Part shown: positions 1 through 9,614 of the stretch, piece by piece
Layout of the letters: every line of letters begins with the position of its first letter
Numbering within the stretch: the first letter of the stretch is position 1
Assembly (NCBI RefSeq): GCF_004217565.1
Contig: NZ_SHLA01000001.1
Coordinates: 2,480,001-2,544,000 of the forward strand
DNA: 64,000 bases
Direction of reading: 5' to 3'
Source of the DNA: Zhihengliuella halotolerans
Lineage (GTDB): Bacteria; Actinomycetota; Actinomycetes; Actinomycetales; Micrococcaceae
Notes under the pieces: model-generated
Database searches by the model: none
What the model was told of the DNA's origin: nothing
Seen by the model: the letters and a program-made list of their open reading frames with translations, nothing else
Position numbers and translations under genes: made by a program

Positions 1-1
1 C

Positions 2-1237
2 GCGGAAATCCTGCAGGAACGCCGTGACGACATCGTCTCCTGGCTTGTGGCTGAGTCCGGCAGCACCGTGCTCAAGGCCAATATCGAGGTTTCCGCAGCC
101 CGTGCCATTACCCTGGAAGCGGCATCCTTTCCGTACCGCGTGCACGGTCGGATCTTGGAGTCGGATGTGCAGGGCAAAGAAAACCGTGTCTACCGCGTCC
201 CCCTGGGCGTTGTCGGCGTCATCAGCCCTTGGAACTTTCCCCTCCATCTCTCCCAGCGGTCCGTAGCCCCGGCGCTTGCACTCGGAAACGCAGTCGTACT
301 CAAACCGGCCAGTGACACGGCAGTCACCGGTGGGCTTCTGATCGGCAAAATCTTCGAGGAGGCGGGCCTCCCAGCCGGCGTACTCAACGTTGTCGCCGGG
401 GCCGGAAGTGAAATCGGTGACGCCTTCGTTGAACACGAAATCCCCTCGCTCATCTCCTTCACCGGTTCCACAGCCGTAGGACAGAACGTCGGTCGCATCG
501 CCGCCAGCGGCAAACATCTCAAGCACGTCGCCCTGGAACTGGGCGGAAACAGCCCCTTCGTTGTGCTGGCGGATGCTGACCTGGACCAGGCCGTTCGAGC
601 TGCGGCCATGGGCAAGTTCCTGCACCAGGGCCAGATCTGCATGGCCATCAACAGGATCATTGTCGAGGACTCCGTCTACGACGAGTTCGTTACCCGTTTC
701 ACCGATCACGTACGGACACTGAACTTCGGAGACCCTGCAGACCCCAAGACATTCGTCGGGCCGGTTATCAACAGCCAGCAGCTTGAAGGGCTGCAGAAGA
801 AGATCAGCCTCGCCACCGAAGAAGGAGCCCGGCTGGTCCTCGGCTCCGAGATCATTGGCCAGGTAATCCCACCGCACGTCTTCGCCGACGTCACCCCTGA
901 CATGGAACTGGCCCGCGAAGAAATCTTTGGCCCGCTGGTCGGCATTCTCCGCTGCCAGGACGAAGACCACGCATTGGAGATGGCCAACGACAGCCACTAC
1001 GGCCTCGCCAGCGCCGTGTTTACCGGAAGTGCCGAACGCGGCGTCAAGTTCGCGCAAGGGATCCGTGCAGGCATGACTCACGTGAACGACATCCCTGTCA
1101 ACGATGAACCCCACACAGCCTTCGGCGGCGAGAAGAACTCCGGGCTGGGACGGTTCAACGGCGAATGGGGCATCCGGGAATTCACCACGGATCACTGGAT
1201 CAGCATCCAGCACACGCCACGCCAGTACCCCGTCTAG
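2..1237 (+). CDS. Aldehyde dehydrogenase (benzaldehyde/vanillin dehydrogenase-like), 5' end cut by window
   Basis: NAD(P)-dependent aldehyde dehydrogenase superfamily enzyme oxidising an aldehyde to the acid. The frame is open from base 2, so the N terminus lies outside the window; 411 residues are visible of a usual 480-500. Visible motifs are the PWNFP cofactor-loop signature, ELGGNSP with the catalytic general-base Glu, GQICMAINR with the nucleophilic Cys, and EEIFGPL near the C terminus. Resemblance to the benzaldehyde/vanillin dehydrogenase branch is from memory of the family, not a search. An amidase follows 32 bp downstream on the same strand, and a nitrilase and symporter lie further on, so an aromatic aldehyde is the most likely substrate (inference). 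The identity as an ALDH is secure; the substrate is not. Confidence 0.9.
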   Translation, partial: AEILQERRDDIVSWLVAESGSTVLKANIEVSAARAITLEAASFPYRVHGRILESDVQGKENRVYRVPLGVVGVISPWNFPLHLSQRSVAPALALGNAVVLKPASDTAVTGGLLIGKIFEEAGLPAGVLNVVAGAGSEIGDAFVEHEIPSLISFTGSTAVGQNVGRIAASGKHLKHVALELGGNSPFVVLADADLDQAVRAAAMGKFLHQGQICMAINRIIVEDSVYDEFVTRFTDHVRTLNFGDPADPKTFVGPVINSQQLEGLQKKISLATEEGARLVLGSEIIGQVIPPHVFADVTPDMELAREEIFGPLVGILRCQDEDHALEMANDSHYGLASAVFTGSAERGVKFAQGIRAGMTHVNDIPVNDEPHTAFGGEKNSGLGRFNGEWGIREFTTDHWISIQHTPRQYPV

Positions 1238-1269
1238 AAAGCAAGAAACCGAAACGGAGATGACCCTCG

Positions 1270-2700
1270 ATGTCGTTCATAGAGTCAGCTGAGACTCAGC
1301 AACGGGCGCAGCCCGAGGGCCGTGACCTCACAGCCTCAGCCACTGCCGCTGCAGTGGCCGAAGGGTCCTTGGATCCCGGGCAACACCTTATTGATCTGCA
1401 GCAACTGTCACAGCAGCTGGCCGGGTACAAGGCCATGATCCTGCCCCTCCCGGCCCTGCCATCGCCCCTGGTGCCCGGGACTTTGAGCGGAGTCCCCGTC
1501 GTGGTGAAGGACAACATCGACGTCGCAGGAGTGCCCACGACCGCAGGCACACCCTCCTTGTCGGACAACATCGCGGAACGAAACGCTCCCCTAGTTGACC
1601 GGCTCACTCGTGCCGGGGCGGTGATCACGGGCAAGAATGTGATGCACGAACTCGCATTGGGAGCTACGTCAAACAATCCCGTGCACGGGCTCCCGAAAAA
1701 CCCGTGGGACCCACACAGGATCTGTGGCGGCAGCAGCGGCGGAACGGCCGCCGCTGTCGCACTGGGCCTGGCTCCGGTCGGAATCGGAACGGATACCGGC
1801 GGATCGGTCCGCATGCCGGCGGCACTGTGCGGGCTGTTCGGCTTCCGCCCCTCGCCTGGGCGATACCCCGAGGGCGGAATGTTGTCCCTGACGCCGACCA
1901 GGGACACAGCCGGCCCAATGACCCGAAGCCTGCAGGACCTGCTACTCGTCGATTCCGTACTGGCTGCGCGGCCCGTCATCACGGCCACCGGTACAGTGCA
2001 ATCTGCGCGGCTCGGCCTCAGCCCATGCCACAGCACCGACCTCCACCCGGACGTGGCGGAAAAATACCGGCAAGTCCAAGCAAGGCTGGAGGCACAAGGA
2101 TTCCTGTTCGTCGATGTCGACGTCGACGACATCGTCAAAGAAGCTGCAGAGATCGCGACCATCATCCTCTGGGGCGAAGCAGCGGAGAATCTCGCAGAAT
2201 ATCTCCGCCTCCGCAAGGGTCCGACTTTGCAGGAACTGGTCCAAACCGTCGCCAGTACTGATGTCAGGAACCTTCTGGTGGCGGGTCTGGACTCCGTTAA
2301 CCAGGGCGAATATCAGGCTGCACTCCAGACCCGGCAGCGGCTCCGCGAGGACCTGCAGCGCCGATTGGACGCCTCCGATGTGAAGGCCCTGATGTTCCCC
2401 ACCGTTCCGGTCGTGGCACCCTTGGCCGAGCAAGAAGAGCGGACGGAACTCAACGGAAGAATGGTTCCGACATTTCCCACTCTTATCCGGCACTCTGATC
2501 TCGGTGGAGTCCTCGGCTTACCCGGCGTTTCCGTCCCGGTCGGTACGGGAACTCTTTCGCGTCTGCCGGTGGGAATGGAATTCTCTTCCGCGTCTGATGA
2601 GGACAACGATCTTCTGGCCCTCGTAACAGCAATCGAACCAGTGATCGCACAAGTCGCCGCGCCCAGCGACATCCGAAACGTCGTAATCCGCACGAACTGA
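1270..2700 (+). CDS. Amidase signature family hydrolase (mandelamide-hydrolase/AtzF-like)
   Basis: Ser-cisSer-Lys amidase of 476 residues, hydrolysing an amide to acid plus ammonia in the cytoplasm. Catalytic residues are readable: Lys80 in VVVKDNIDVAG, cis-Ser155 in GGSSGG, and nucleophile Ser179 in GTDTGGSV; the 24-residue gap between the two serines matches the family. The ATG at 1270 is preceded by GGAGATG about 9 bases upstream. It sits 32 bp behind the aldehyde dehydrogenase and ahead of a dehydrogenase and nitrilase, so it could process an amide formed by incomplete nitrile hydrolysis or supplied externally. A paralogue sharing the MHELALG.TSNN stretch lies frameshifted at 18801-20134. 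Substrate is inferred only; allophanate or another amide remains possible. Confidence 0.88.
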   Translation: MSFIESAETQQRAQPEGRDLTASATAAAVAEGSLDPGQHLIDLQQLSQQLAGYKAMILPLPALPSPLVPGTLSGVPVVVKDNIDVAGVPTTAGTPSLSDNIAERNAPLVDRLTRAGAVITGKNVMHELALGATSNNPVHGLPKNPWDPHRICGGSSGGTAAAVALGLAPVGIGTDTGGSVRMPAALCGLFGFRPSPGRYPEGGMLSLTPTRDTAGPMTRSLQDLLLVDSVLAARPVITATGTVQSARLGLSPCHSTDLHPDVAEKYRQVQARLEAQGFLFVDVDVDDIVKEAAEIATIILWGEAAENLAEYLRLRKGPTLQELVQTVASTDVRNLLVAGLDSVNQGEYQAALQTRQRLREDLQRRLDASDVKALMFPTVPVVAPLAEQEERTELNGRMVPTFPTLIRHSDLGGVLGLPGVSVPVGTGTLSRLPVGMEFSSASDEDNDLLALVTAIEPVIAQVAAPSDIRNVVIRTN

Positions 2701-2847
2701 ACAGGATCACCACCGGCCACATGCCTTGCGGTGTCGGGGAGACAGCCACACTGCCGCAAGCACTCCCCCGCCCGACCTTAGCTATCCGCACCCCGGCGCG
2801 ATAGCCCACTCCCCCGCCAGTCGTCCTTCGACCCATAGGAAAGCATC

Positions 2848-3828
2848 ATGACTGAACATAACCGCGGCGAGACGGCCGCACACAGTCCCACCTGGCCCAC
2901 AAGCGTTGCCGTCATCGGCGCCGCCGGCCTCATCGGTGCCGGCGTCGTCGAACGTCTTGCCATGGAAACGATCACCGACACGGTGTACATGACCGACCTG
3001 CGGGACAACGTCCTGCACGCGCACGCTATCGACATCACCGAAGCACAGATTCTGGGTGGGAACACCCGCACCAGGCTCGTGGTGGGACCACCCGCAGACG
3101 GGTCCCCTGTTGACCTCGTCATCGTGGCAGCGTCAGCGCCTGAAACTCCTGACGGAGACCGCCGGGACTTTCTTCGGGCTAATCTCAAACTGTTGCAGCT
3201 CCTCCTTCCAGACATCGAAAACCTGGCCGGAGAACACGGCGCAGTCATGCTCCTCTCCAACCCGGTCGATGTCCTTGCCGAAGCACTGAGACAGCTATCC
3301 GGAATCAGCCCCGATCGCATTGTCGGCTACAGCCTGAACGATTCCATCCGCTTCCGCGCAGCGGTAGGCCGTGAACTCGGTGTATCACCGGAGCGCATTG
3401 CCGGTTTGGTCCTAGGGGAACACGGGGACGGGCAGGTCCCGCTCTTCAGCGGTCTCACCCTTGACGGAAAGGCCGTGGATCTCGGCACGGCCGAGCGGGT
3501 CCGGATCATCACGGACATCACGGGTTGGTTCTCCCGATGGTCAGCCCTCAAGCCCGGCCGCAGCAGCGGCTGGACGACGCCCCTTGGGGTCGCCCAAGTG
3601 GTAAAAGCCATGGCCACGGGAGAGATTCACCCGGCGACTATCTGGACCGGCAGTGTCGAGAGTCTGCCCGACAGCTTCATCTCCCTCCCGACACGGTTTG
3701 AGCAGGGTCGGATGGTCTCGGCGCTGGGGCCGGTCTCGGAAACTGAGAAAGAGGGACTGACGCAGGCCGCCACATCAGTCGAAGCCGCGGCAGCGCAGGC
3801 ACTTCAAGACTTTCGCAGCGCTATTTAG
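2848..3828 (+). CDS. Lactate/malate dehydrogenase family 2-hydroxyacid dehydrogenase, unusual substrate residue
   Basis: NAD-dependent L-2-hydroxyacid dehydrogenase fold, 326 residues. The Rossmann glycine motif is VIGAAGLIGAG (residues 22-32). The catalytic set is complete: loop Arg105, Asn138 in LLSNPVD, Asp165/Arg168 in NDSIRFR, and His192 in GEHGDGQ. The residue that separates lactate (Gln) from malate (Arg) enzymes aligns with Glu99 in SAPETPDGDRR, which fits neither; the substrate is therefore probably a bulkier or differently charged 2-hydroxyacid. Given the neighbouring nitrilase and amidase, a mandelate-type acid is a reasonable guess, not shown. ATG at 2848 is preceded by ATAGGAAAGC, a good ribosome-binding site. 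The N-terminal 15-20 residues precede the fold and look unstructured. Confidence 0.82.
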   Translation: MTEHNRGETAAHSPTWPTSVAVIGAAGLIGAGVVERLAMETITDTVYMTDLRDNVLHAHAIDITEAQILGGNTRTRLVVGPPADGSPVDLVIVAASAPETPDGDRRDFLRANLKLLQLLLPDIENLAGEHGAVMLLSNPVDVLAEALRQLSGISPDRIVGYSLNDSIRFRAAVGRELGVSPERIAGLVLGEHGDGQVPLFSGLTLDGKAVDLGTAERVRIITDITGWFSRWSALKPGRSSGWTTPLGVAQVVKAMATGEIHPATIWTGSVESLPDSFISLPTRFEQGRMVSALGPVSETEKEGLTQAATSVEAAAAQALQDFRSAI

Positions 3829-4065
3829 GCAGCGGGTAGCTTGCAGACGTTTAGGTGAAGGGAAGGGCAGCGGCGGCGAAGGGCGGACTCTTCCCCTCGT
3901 GGATCTCGAACTACTTGCTCGCGAGGAGAAGATCACCACTACCAGCAGACACCTAAGTGTTGGTCCGCAGAATAACGCCGACGAAAGCAACTGACACGAA
4001 TACTGGTGGGATTCACATTCTCTATCAGGAAGCCAGACTGGATAGATACGGATTATGCTGAGGAC

Positions 4066-4953
4066 ATGACAGGCATGGATCTCAACCTCCTCCGCGCGTT
4101 CATGACGATCTACGAAACCGGAAGCCTGACCCGAGCGGCGAGTGTGCTGTCCGTGACGCAGCCGTCCGTTAGCTATGCCCTGGGAAGATTGCGCAAGCAA
4201 CTGAGCGACCCCTTGTTTATCCGCTCCGCCGACGGGATGACCCCGACGCGGCGAGCAACGGAACTCTTCGAAACAATCAAGCCGGCAATAGCCGTCATTG
4301 ACGCGACGGTGGAAACCGGACGGAACTTTGACCCTGCCTCCACACGGCACGAGTTCCGATTGTGCCTGAGCGACCTTGGCGAACTTACATTCCTGCCACC
4401 CATCCTTCGTGCTTTTGGAAGTGAGGCCCCCAACGCCACGCTGGAAATCATCCCTATGAAGATCGACTCGGTATCCGAATGGCTGATGCGGGGGGACATC
4501 GACGCTGCAGTCGCCAGCGTGCCCATCGAAGGAGCCGAACACCATGAGATTCTTTTTGAGGACCGATACGTCTGCGTTCTACCCCAAAGCTACACAAGCT
4601 CATCCGAATCGTTGACCTTGAGCGAATTTGCAGCCCTGCCCCACATCGCAATCGACCGATCCTCCGGACACTACCAAGTCGACCGCGTGCTTGAATCCAT
4701 GCAGATCAAGCGCCGCGTTGTACTCCGCCTCCACCACTTCTCCGTGCTCCCCCAAATCGTGGCGAGCAACGATTATGCCGCTATCGTTCCCTTGCACGTC
4801 GCCGAACTTTTCGCTTCCCAGCAGCCCGTGAATTTTCACGAACTGCCGTTCCAAATGCCAGCATTCAATGTCTCGCTCTACTGGAACGGGGCAGCCCCCG
4901 TAGCGCCGGGCCGAACCTGGTTCCGAGAAATGATCGCCGACGCGTTGAAGTGA
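4066..4953 (+). CDS. LysR-family transcriptional regulator
   Basis: 295-residue LysR regulator. The N-terminal winged helix-turn-helix is typical (MDLNLLRAFMTIYETGSLTRA, then SVTQPSVSYALGRLRKQL), followed by a periplasmic-binding-like effector domain. The start at 4066 was chosen because the family normally begins at the MxLNLLRxF segment, and GAGG lies just upstream; an in-frame start 60 bases earlier would add an atypical extension. It lies between the dehydrogenase and the nitrilase on the same strand with about 240 bp on each side, so it most likely controls this catabolic cassette in response to an aromatic or 2-hydroxyacid effector (inference). Confidence 0.9.
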   Translation: MTGMDLNLLRAFMTIYETGSLTRAASVLSVTQPSVSYALGRLRKQLSDPLFIRSADGMTPTRRATELFETIKPAIAVIDATVETGRNFDPASTRHEFRLCLSDLGELTFLPPILRAFGSEAPNATLEIIPMKIDSVSEWLMRGDIDAAVASVPIEGAEHHEILFEDRYVCVLPQSYTSSSESLTLSEFAALPHIAIDRSSGHYQVDRVLESMQIKRRVVLRLHHFSVLPQIVASNDYAAIVPLHVAELFASQQPVNFHELPFQMPAFNVSLYWNGAAPVAPGRTWFREMIADALK

Positions 4954-5200
4954 ACGCGATGCAGGGGAAAGGCCGTCGTAGTCCGAGATGGAACTTTGAC
5001 GAGACTTCCTACTCCAGAGTGGAGAACAGACAGCCGCAGAAGCGAATAACCGGGTGGACCGTCTTCTTATAAAGAACCTCTATAGGGCACCCAGAAAACA
5101 TTTAGTGGCTCGATTCTAGGGTCGCCGGTAAAGTCGTATCCAGCGACCCTCCCAGCCAAAGCCGTGGAGTGTACCTTCTTCCCACTATCCAGGAGAAAAC

Positions 5201-6244
5201 ATGAGCATCCGCGTAGCAGCTGTTCAAGCCGAGCCGGTGTGGCTGGATGCCAAAGCCACTGTGGAGAAAACAATCGCTCTCATTGCTGAGGCTGCCGCAG
5301 GTGGAGCGGATCTCCTGGCGTTCCCGGAGACTTGGATTCCGGGCTACCCCGTATTTTTGTGGAGTTACCCGGTCTACCTCCAGCAGGAGTTTGTAGCCCG
5401 ATACCACGCCAACTCCCTCACGGTAAGCGGCGAACAAATGGCGCGCATCAGGGAGGCTGCCGCCGAACATTCGATCACGGTCGTCCTGGGGTACAGCGAG
5501 AAATCCGGCGGATCCCTGTATATGGCCCAATCCATCATCGGCCCGGATGGACGCATCTTGCTGCATCGCCGCAAGCTCAAACCAACCCACGTCGAACGCG
5601 CCTTGTTCGGGGAAAGCGACGGCAGCGGAATCAAGGTTGTCGACACGGCGTTGGGCAGGTTGGGAGCGTTGAACTGCGCCGAGCATTTACAACCACTCAC
5701 GAAGTACGCCATGTACTCGCAAAACGAACAAATTCACGTCGCGGCGTGGCCCTGCTTGGGCATCCTAGGCAGGGAGCCAGCGTTAAGCCCTGAGTCCATT
5801 ATGGCGGCGTCCCAAACTTACGCCTTGGAAGGAGGCGTTTTCGTCATCACTTCATCACAAATTATGAGTGATGACGGCGCCCGAGCCTTCCCTGATGCCA
5901 GCGGCGGTCCCACTCCGGTCTATACAGGCGGTGGAGGTTTCGCCCGCGTTTACGGGCCTAACTCCGGATTGGTTACCGAACCGCTGCCACCAACCCAGGA
6001 GGGCATCGTCTACGCAGACATTGATCTTTCCAGTATCGATCTCGCCAAAAATACCCTCGATCCTGCCGGACACTACGCCCGTCCCGACGTCCTTCGGCTG
6101 CTCTTCAACGCCACACCCGCAACACCGGTCACTTCCGATGACGCCCCCGACAAGGGCCGCGAGCAGGATTTCCCGCCGCCTAAGCATGACAGTCCGGCCG
6201 CGACCGACCTTCCTGCACCAAGTCAGGGCGCGACAGGGCGATAA
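5201..6244 (+). CDS. Nitrilase (arylacetonitrilase-like)
   Basis: Carbon-nitrogen hydrolase converting a nitrile to a carboxylic acid plus ammonia; 347 residues, the usual length for bacterial nitrilases. The Glu-Lys-Cys triad is readable: Glu43 in FPETWIPGYP, Lys125 in HRRKLKPTHVER, and Cys159 in LNCAEHLQPLTKYAM. The residue after the catalytic Cys is Ala rather than the commoner Trp; CAEH is, as I recall, seen in arylacetonitrilases such as those acting on mandelonitrile or phenylacetonitrile. The tail after about residue 310 is Pro/Ser-rich, as in many nitrilases. AGGAG lies 7-8 bases before the ATG. The gene is flanked by the LysR regulator and a symporter. Family certain, substrate class likely. 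Confidence 0.93.
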   Translation: MSIRVAAVQAEPVWLDAKATVEKTIALIAEAAAGGADLLAFPETWIPGYPVFLWSYPVYLQQEFVARYHANSLTVSGEQMARIREAAAEHSITVVLGYSEKSGGSLYMAQSIIGPDGRILLHRRKLKPTHVERALFGESDGSGIKVVDTALGRLGALNCAEHLQPLTKYAMYSQNEQIHVAAWPCLGILGREPALSPESIMAASQTYALEGGVFVITSSQIMSDDGARAFPDASGGPTPVYTGGGGFARVYGPNSGLVTEPLPPTQEGIVYADIDLSSIDLAKNTLDPAGHYARPDVLRLLFNATPATPVTSDDAPDKGREQDFPPPKHDSPAATDLPAPSQGATGR

Positions 6245-6585
6245 CCGGTCCTAAGCGTTGGCGGGGAGACCGGGCCAGCCTGTGGCACATCAATATCCCT
6301 GACGAATTTCACGCAGCACTTGCACAGAAAACGCCCATCCAGGGCTCCTGTCTTCTCCACCTGATCCGCCATACATGTGATCGGCGTGCCCGCTTCCCGG
6401 CACGGCCTTCCAAGTCCGCCGCGGAACCCAGACCGGGTTTTCCAGTGGGCAGGAAATTCTTTCGCCGTCAGACACCGGCGACGATCCCGACTCTGGTCAC
6501 GAGCTCTGAGTCATTCATCCCTTCCCAGCGAATTATCCCCAGCGCTGTATCGCTTTTCCTCCTCAGTAGACCAGAAGGATCACCC

Positions 6586-7932
6586 ATGACTACAACATCA
6601 GCCCCCGGACACAAACCCCCCAGCCGTGCCCAGCTACGCAACGTTCGCCTGGCAAGCGGTATCGGTTCCACCATCGAGTGGTACCTATCTTTCGCTTACA
6701 TCTCGGCCGCCGGACTGATCTTCAGCCAGCAATACTTCGGTGCCTTGGGCCCGGACGCGCTTATCGTCTCACTCGGATCCGTAGCCGCCAGCTTCATCGC
6801 CAGCCCTCTGGGTGGGATAATCGCCGGTCACTTCGGAGACCGTTACGGGCGAAAAGCGACTTTGATCGGAACGCTCTGCGTCATGGGCGTCGCCAGCCTC
6901 GGAATTGGCGTACTGCCAACCTATGAACAAATCGGCATGGCGGCACCAGTGATCCTGGTCATCCTGCGCTTTGTCCAGGGCCTCAGCACGGGCGGAGAAT
7001 GGGGAGGCGCGGCACTGATGGCCGTTGAGTACGCCCCCGAAAAGAAGCGCGGCTTCTACGGCGTGTTCTCCCAAATCGGCACTCCGGCAGGATTCGTCCT
7101 GGCAACAGGCAGCTTTTTCCTCGTCCAGTCGCTCACTACTGCAGAACAGTTCGCCTCCTTTGGATGGCGCATCCCCTTCTTCATCAGCGTCGCCCTTGTA
7201 CTCGTGGGGATCAAGATCAGAACTTCGATAGAGGAAACGCCTGCCTTCGCTGAGGTGAAGAGAGAACACATCGAAGCGAGGATCCCACTCAAGGAAGCCT
7301 TCAAGGGCTATTCCGTCCACATGGCCCTGGCAGCGGGAGCATTCATGGCCAACATCCTCGCCGGTCTTCTCCTCATCGGGTACTTTCTGCCCTACACCAC
7401 GTCAGGGCTCAAAATGGAAGCCGGCCCCGTACTGCTTATCTTGATGTTCGCGTCAATCGTCTGGATCGGCAGCACGTTGTGGGGCGGAGTTCTGGCTGAC
7501 CGGTTCGGCGCCCGAAAAGCTATGATCGGCGGATACGTCCTCCTCGCACTGTGGGCCGTTCCAATGTTCCTGCTGATTGATTCACGATCGCTGGTCGCCT
7601 TCGCCCTTGCCGTGTTCGTACTCGCCATCGGACTGGGCGTTTCCTACGGACCACAAAGCTCGCTCTTCGCCGCTCTCTTCCCGCCCAGAATCCGGTACAC
7701 GGCAGCATCACTACCGTACGCAATCGGCGGCATACTCGGGGGCGGATTCGCGCCGGCAATCGCCGAAGGACTGCACAAGGCAACGGGGACATCCATGGCG
7801 ATCGCAGCATACATCGTAGTGTTCATGACTGCGTCCATCGCCTGCCTGGTAGCAATCAAGGCGCGACATCTGCAGGGATTTGCCGTCGAGCCCTCAACCG
7901 CTGCCCCTTCAGTACCTGCCACCGTGGAATGA
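6586..7932 (+). CDS. MFS transporter, metabolite:H+ symporter (MHS) family
   Basis: 448-residue major facilitator with about 12 membrane segments, resembling the metabolite:H+ symporter subfamily (shikimate, proline/betaine, benzoate-type importers). Visible signatures are GSTIEWYLSFAY at the first helix, GHFGDRYGRKATL in the loop between helices 2 and 3, RFVQGLSTGGEWGGA in helix 4, and a second loop motif LADRFGARKAM. The start at 6586 has AGAAGGAT 7 bases upstream; a longer open frame to 6445 has no such support. As the last gene of the cassette it probably imports the nitrile, amide or acid substrate (inference). Confidence 0.9.
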   Translation: MTTTSAPGHKPPSRAQLRNVRLASGIGSTIEWYLSFAYISAAGLIFSQQYFGALGPDALIVSLGSVAASFIASPLGGIIAGHFGDRYGRKATLIGTLCVMGVASLGIGVLPTYEQIGMAAPVILVILRFVQGLSTGGEWGGAALMAVEYAPEKKRGFYGVFSQIGTPAGFVLATGSFFLVQSLTTAEQFASFGWRIPFFISVALVLVGIKIRTSIEETPAFAEVKREHIEARIPLKEAFKGYSVHMALAAGAFMANILAGLLLIGYFLPYTTSGLKMEAGPVLLILMFASIVWIGSTLWGGVLADRFGARKAMIGGYVLLALWAVPMFLLIDSRSLVAFALAVFVLAIGLGVSYGPQSSLFAALFPPRIRYTAASLPYAIGGILGGGFAPAIAEGLHKATGTSMAIAAYIVVFMTASIACLVAIKARHLQGFAVEPSTAAPSVPATVE

Positions 7933-8432
7933 CATGATGCTGCTCGGCCGGAGGCTGGGGCCGGGCAGTCTCACCACCACGGCAGTTTGCCCGCTCCATG
8001 TCGTCGTCTGTGATCTTGGCAGCCTAGCGCGACCGGCTACAACCGGATGCGCGCCCGGGTCACGGAGGAACTCAAGTGTGGAGTTCGATCGAGGCTGATT
8101 CATGACTGGAACCTCCAGACGTTCAAGTGTGGCTCTACCAGTCCACACCCGTTGCGGCGGACTGGGAACAGGACCGGCAACCCACGAGAGCCCTTTGAAC
8201 GCGAGATTCCGTCCTACGAAAAGGACCAGCTGATGGAGGCGAGCCGTTCCAAAGGGTAGCGGCTGATGGAGATGTGCTGGTCCTCAGCAGCGATCACCAC
8301 GTTGCAGTGCATCGCCGGTGATACACGCACCTTGCGGATCCCGCGGTACCGGAACCCCGCGAGAGGTTCCGGCACCTTTTCGCCGTTCGTTTCAAGGCCT
8401 GACCCCACGGCTGCCCGACAGACGCGACTCAA
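7933..8432. other. Intergenic region, no gene recognised
   Basis: About 500 bp between two convergent genes. Short open frames on both strands show no recognisable domain, poor start context and overlap one another, so none is called. The one clear structure is the hairpin at 8349-8380. The stretch marks the junction between the lower-GC catabolic cassette and the very GC-rich DNA that follows. Confidence 0.5.
8349..8380 (+). terminator. Probable intrinsic terminator
   Basis: Perfect 8-bp inverted repeat CCGGAACC/GGTTCCGG with an 8-base loop, followed by CACCTTTT. It lies at the convergent end of the catabolic cassette and the YkvI-family gene and could stop transcription entering from either side; the T run favours the plus direction. 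Confidence 0.6.
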
Positions 8433-9557
8433 CTACGCGGGCTGGTGACGAATCAGCCGGGCCGCCGTCTTTACGAGCATGAGCACCAGCAGCACGATGC
8501 CGACGTAGCCGTTGACGACGTAGACGATGTTGACCATCTGGGAGAACGGCAGCACGAGTCCGATCAGCGTGCCGGCGGCGGCCAGCCCAAGGGTCGCGGC
8601 CTTGTAGGCGCGCGTCTTCTCGGTCAGGAACCGCGAGGAGACGGTCCACAGCAGCGGCACCGCCGTCGTGTAGATGCCGGCGAGGATGATGACCGAGAAG
8701 CCCGAGGCCAGCAGCGGGCTGAAATCTGACGCAAGGACCAGCATCGGGATCTCGGTGCCGTTGACCTTTGAGATGCTGGCCAGCAGGCCCAGCCCGACGA
8801 CGATGCAGGCGAGCGAGAACGCGATGCCGCCGACGAGGCCGCCCGTGGATGCCTCGCGGCGGCTGCGCGCCGTCGCGCCCAGCGCGGTGAGGAAGGCCGC
8901 CAGCCACAGCATGCAGAACCCCACGTAGGACAGCCCGGAGAGGTACCAGTTGCTGGAGGCCTGCGTCAGCTCCAGCGCGGGCAGCAGGGCGTTGCCGCCC
9001 GCGACGCCGTCCGCGCCGCGGATCAGTCCGAGGACGCCGAGGGCGACGGCGATGACGACGATCAGTGGCCCGATCTTGCCGATGACGTCGACCAGTCCGC
9101 GCAGCCCGAACCACACGGTGAGGCCGACGGCGACGGCCAGACCGATGCCGCCGAGGTACTTCGAGAGCCCGTAGTGCTCCTGGAAGACGGCCCCGGCGCC
9201 GGCGACCATGACGGTGAAGCTGAGGAAGACGAAGAGGATCGAGAAGTAGTCGAAGAACGCGCCCAGGTGCCGGCCGCAGTAGTAGTGGAAGATGCGCGAG
9301 GGGCGATCGAACTTCTCCGACTGGCCGGCGGTGAGGCATTCGACGCACACGTACGTCATCAGCACGAGGACCAGCAACCCCGTGCCGAAGAGCCCCGCGT
9401 AACCGTAGGACGTGAAGTACTGCAGGATCTCCTGCCCGGTGGCGAAGCCGGATCCGATGAGGAAGGCGATGATGGCCCCGGCGAAAGTGAGGGCGCGCGG
9501 GAGGCTGCGGGTTCTGGTGTTTCTCGGGCGGATTCTGGTCGGCGCGGCGTCAGTCAT
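8433..9557 (-). CDS. YkvI-family membrane protein, putative amino-acid/ion transporter
   Basis: 374-residue polytopic membrane protein with roughly ten hydrophobic segments starting at ALTFAGAIIAFLIGSGFATGQEI, the GSGFATGQE segment being characteristic of YkvI-like proteins distantly related to LeuT/APC-fold transporters. No charged soluble domain is present. The ATG at 9557 gives MTDAAPTRIRP; an upstream TTG at 9596 is possible. It is divergent from the aminotransferase/2-hydroxyacid dehydrogenase pair and shares their control region, suggesting transport of the amino acid or keto/hydroxy acid they handle (inference). Confidence 0.75.
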   Translation of the reverse strand: MTDAAPTRIRPRNTRTRSLPRALTFAGAIIAFLIGSGFATGQEILQYFTSYGYAGLFGTGLLVLVLMTYVCVECLTAGQSEKFDRPSRIFHYYCGRHLGAFFDYFSILFVFLSFTVMVAGAGAVFQEHYGLSKYLGGIGLAVAVGLTVWFGLRGLVDVIGKIGPLIVVIAVALGVLGLIRGADGVAGGNALLPALELTQASSNWYLSGLSYVGFCMLWLAAFLTALGATARSRREASTGGLVGGIAFSLACIVVGLGLLASISKVNGTEIPMLVLASDFSPLLASGFSVIILAGIYTTAVPLLWTVSSRFLTEKTRAYKAATLGLAAAGTLIGLVLPFSQMVNIVYVVNGYVGIVLLVLMLVKTAARLIRHQPA

Positions 9558-9599
9558 GGAGGGGTCTACTTCCAGAGAAAAGGGTTGCGTCGGCAACTG

Positions 9600-9614
9600 A
9601 TATATGAGATATAT
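9600..9614. promoter_or_regulatory. Candidate operator: perfect ATATAT-GAG-ATATAT palindrome
   Basis: In the divergent region between the YkvI-family gene and the aminotransferase, the DNA switches abruptly to A+T. The segment ATATATGAGATATAT is a perfect hyphenated palindrome, followed by TTTGTAAGATATTTCA. It is well placed to hold a regulator or the promoter elements of both genes. The binding protein is unknown; no regulator gene adjoins. Confidence 0.4.
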
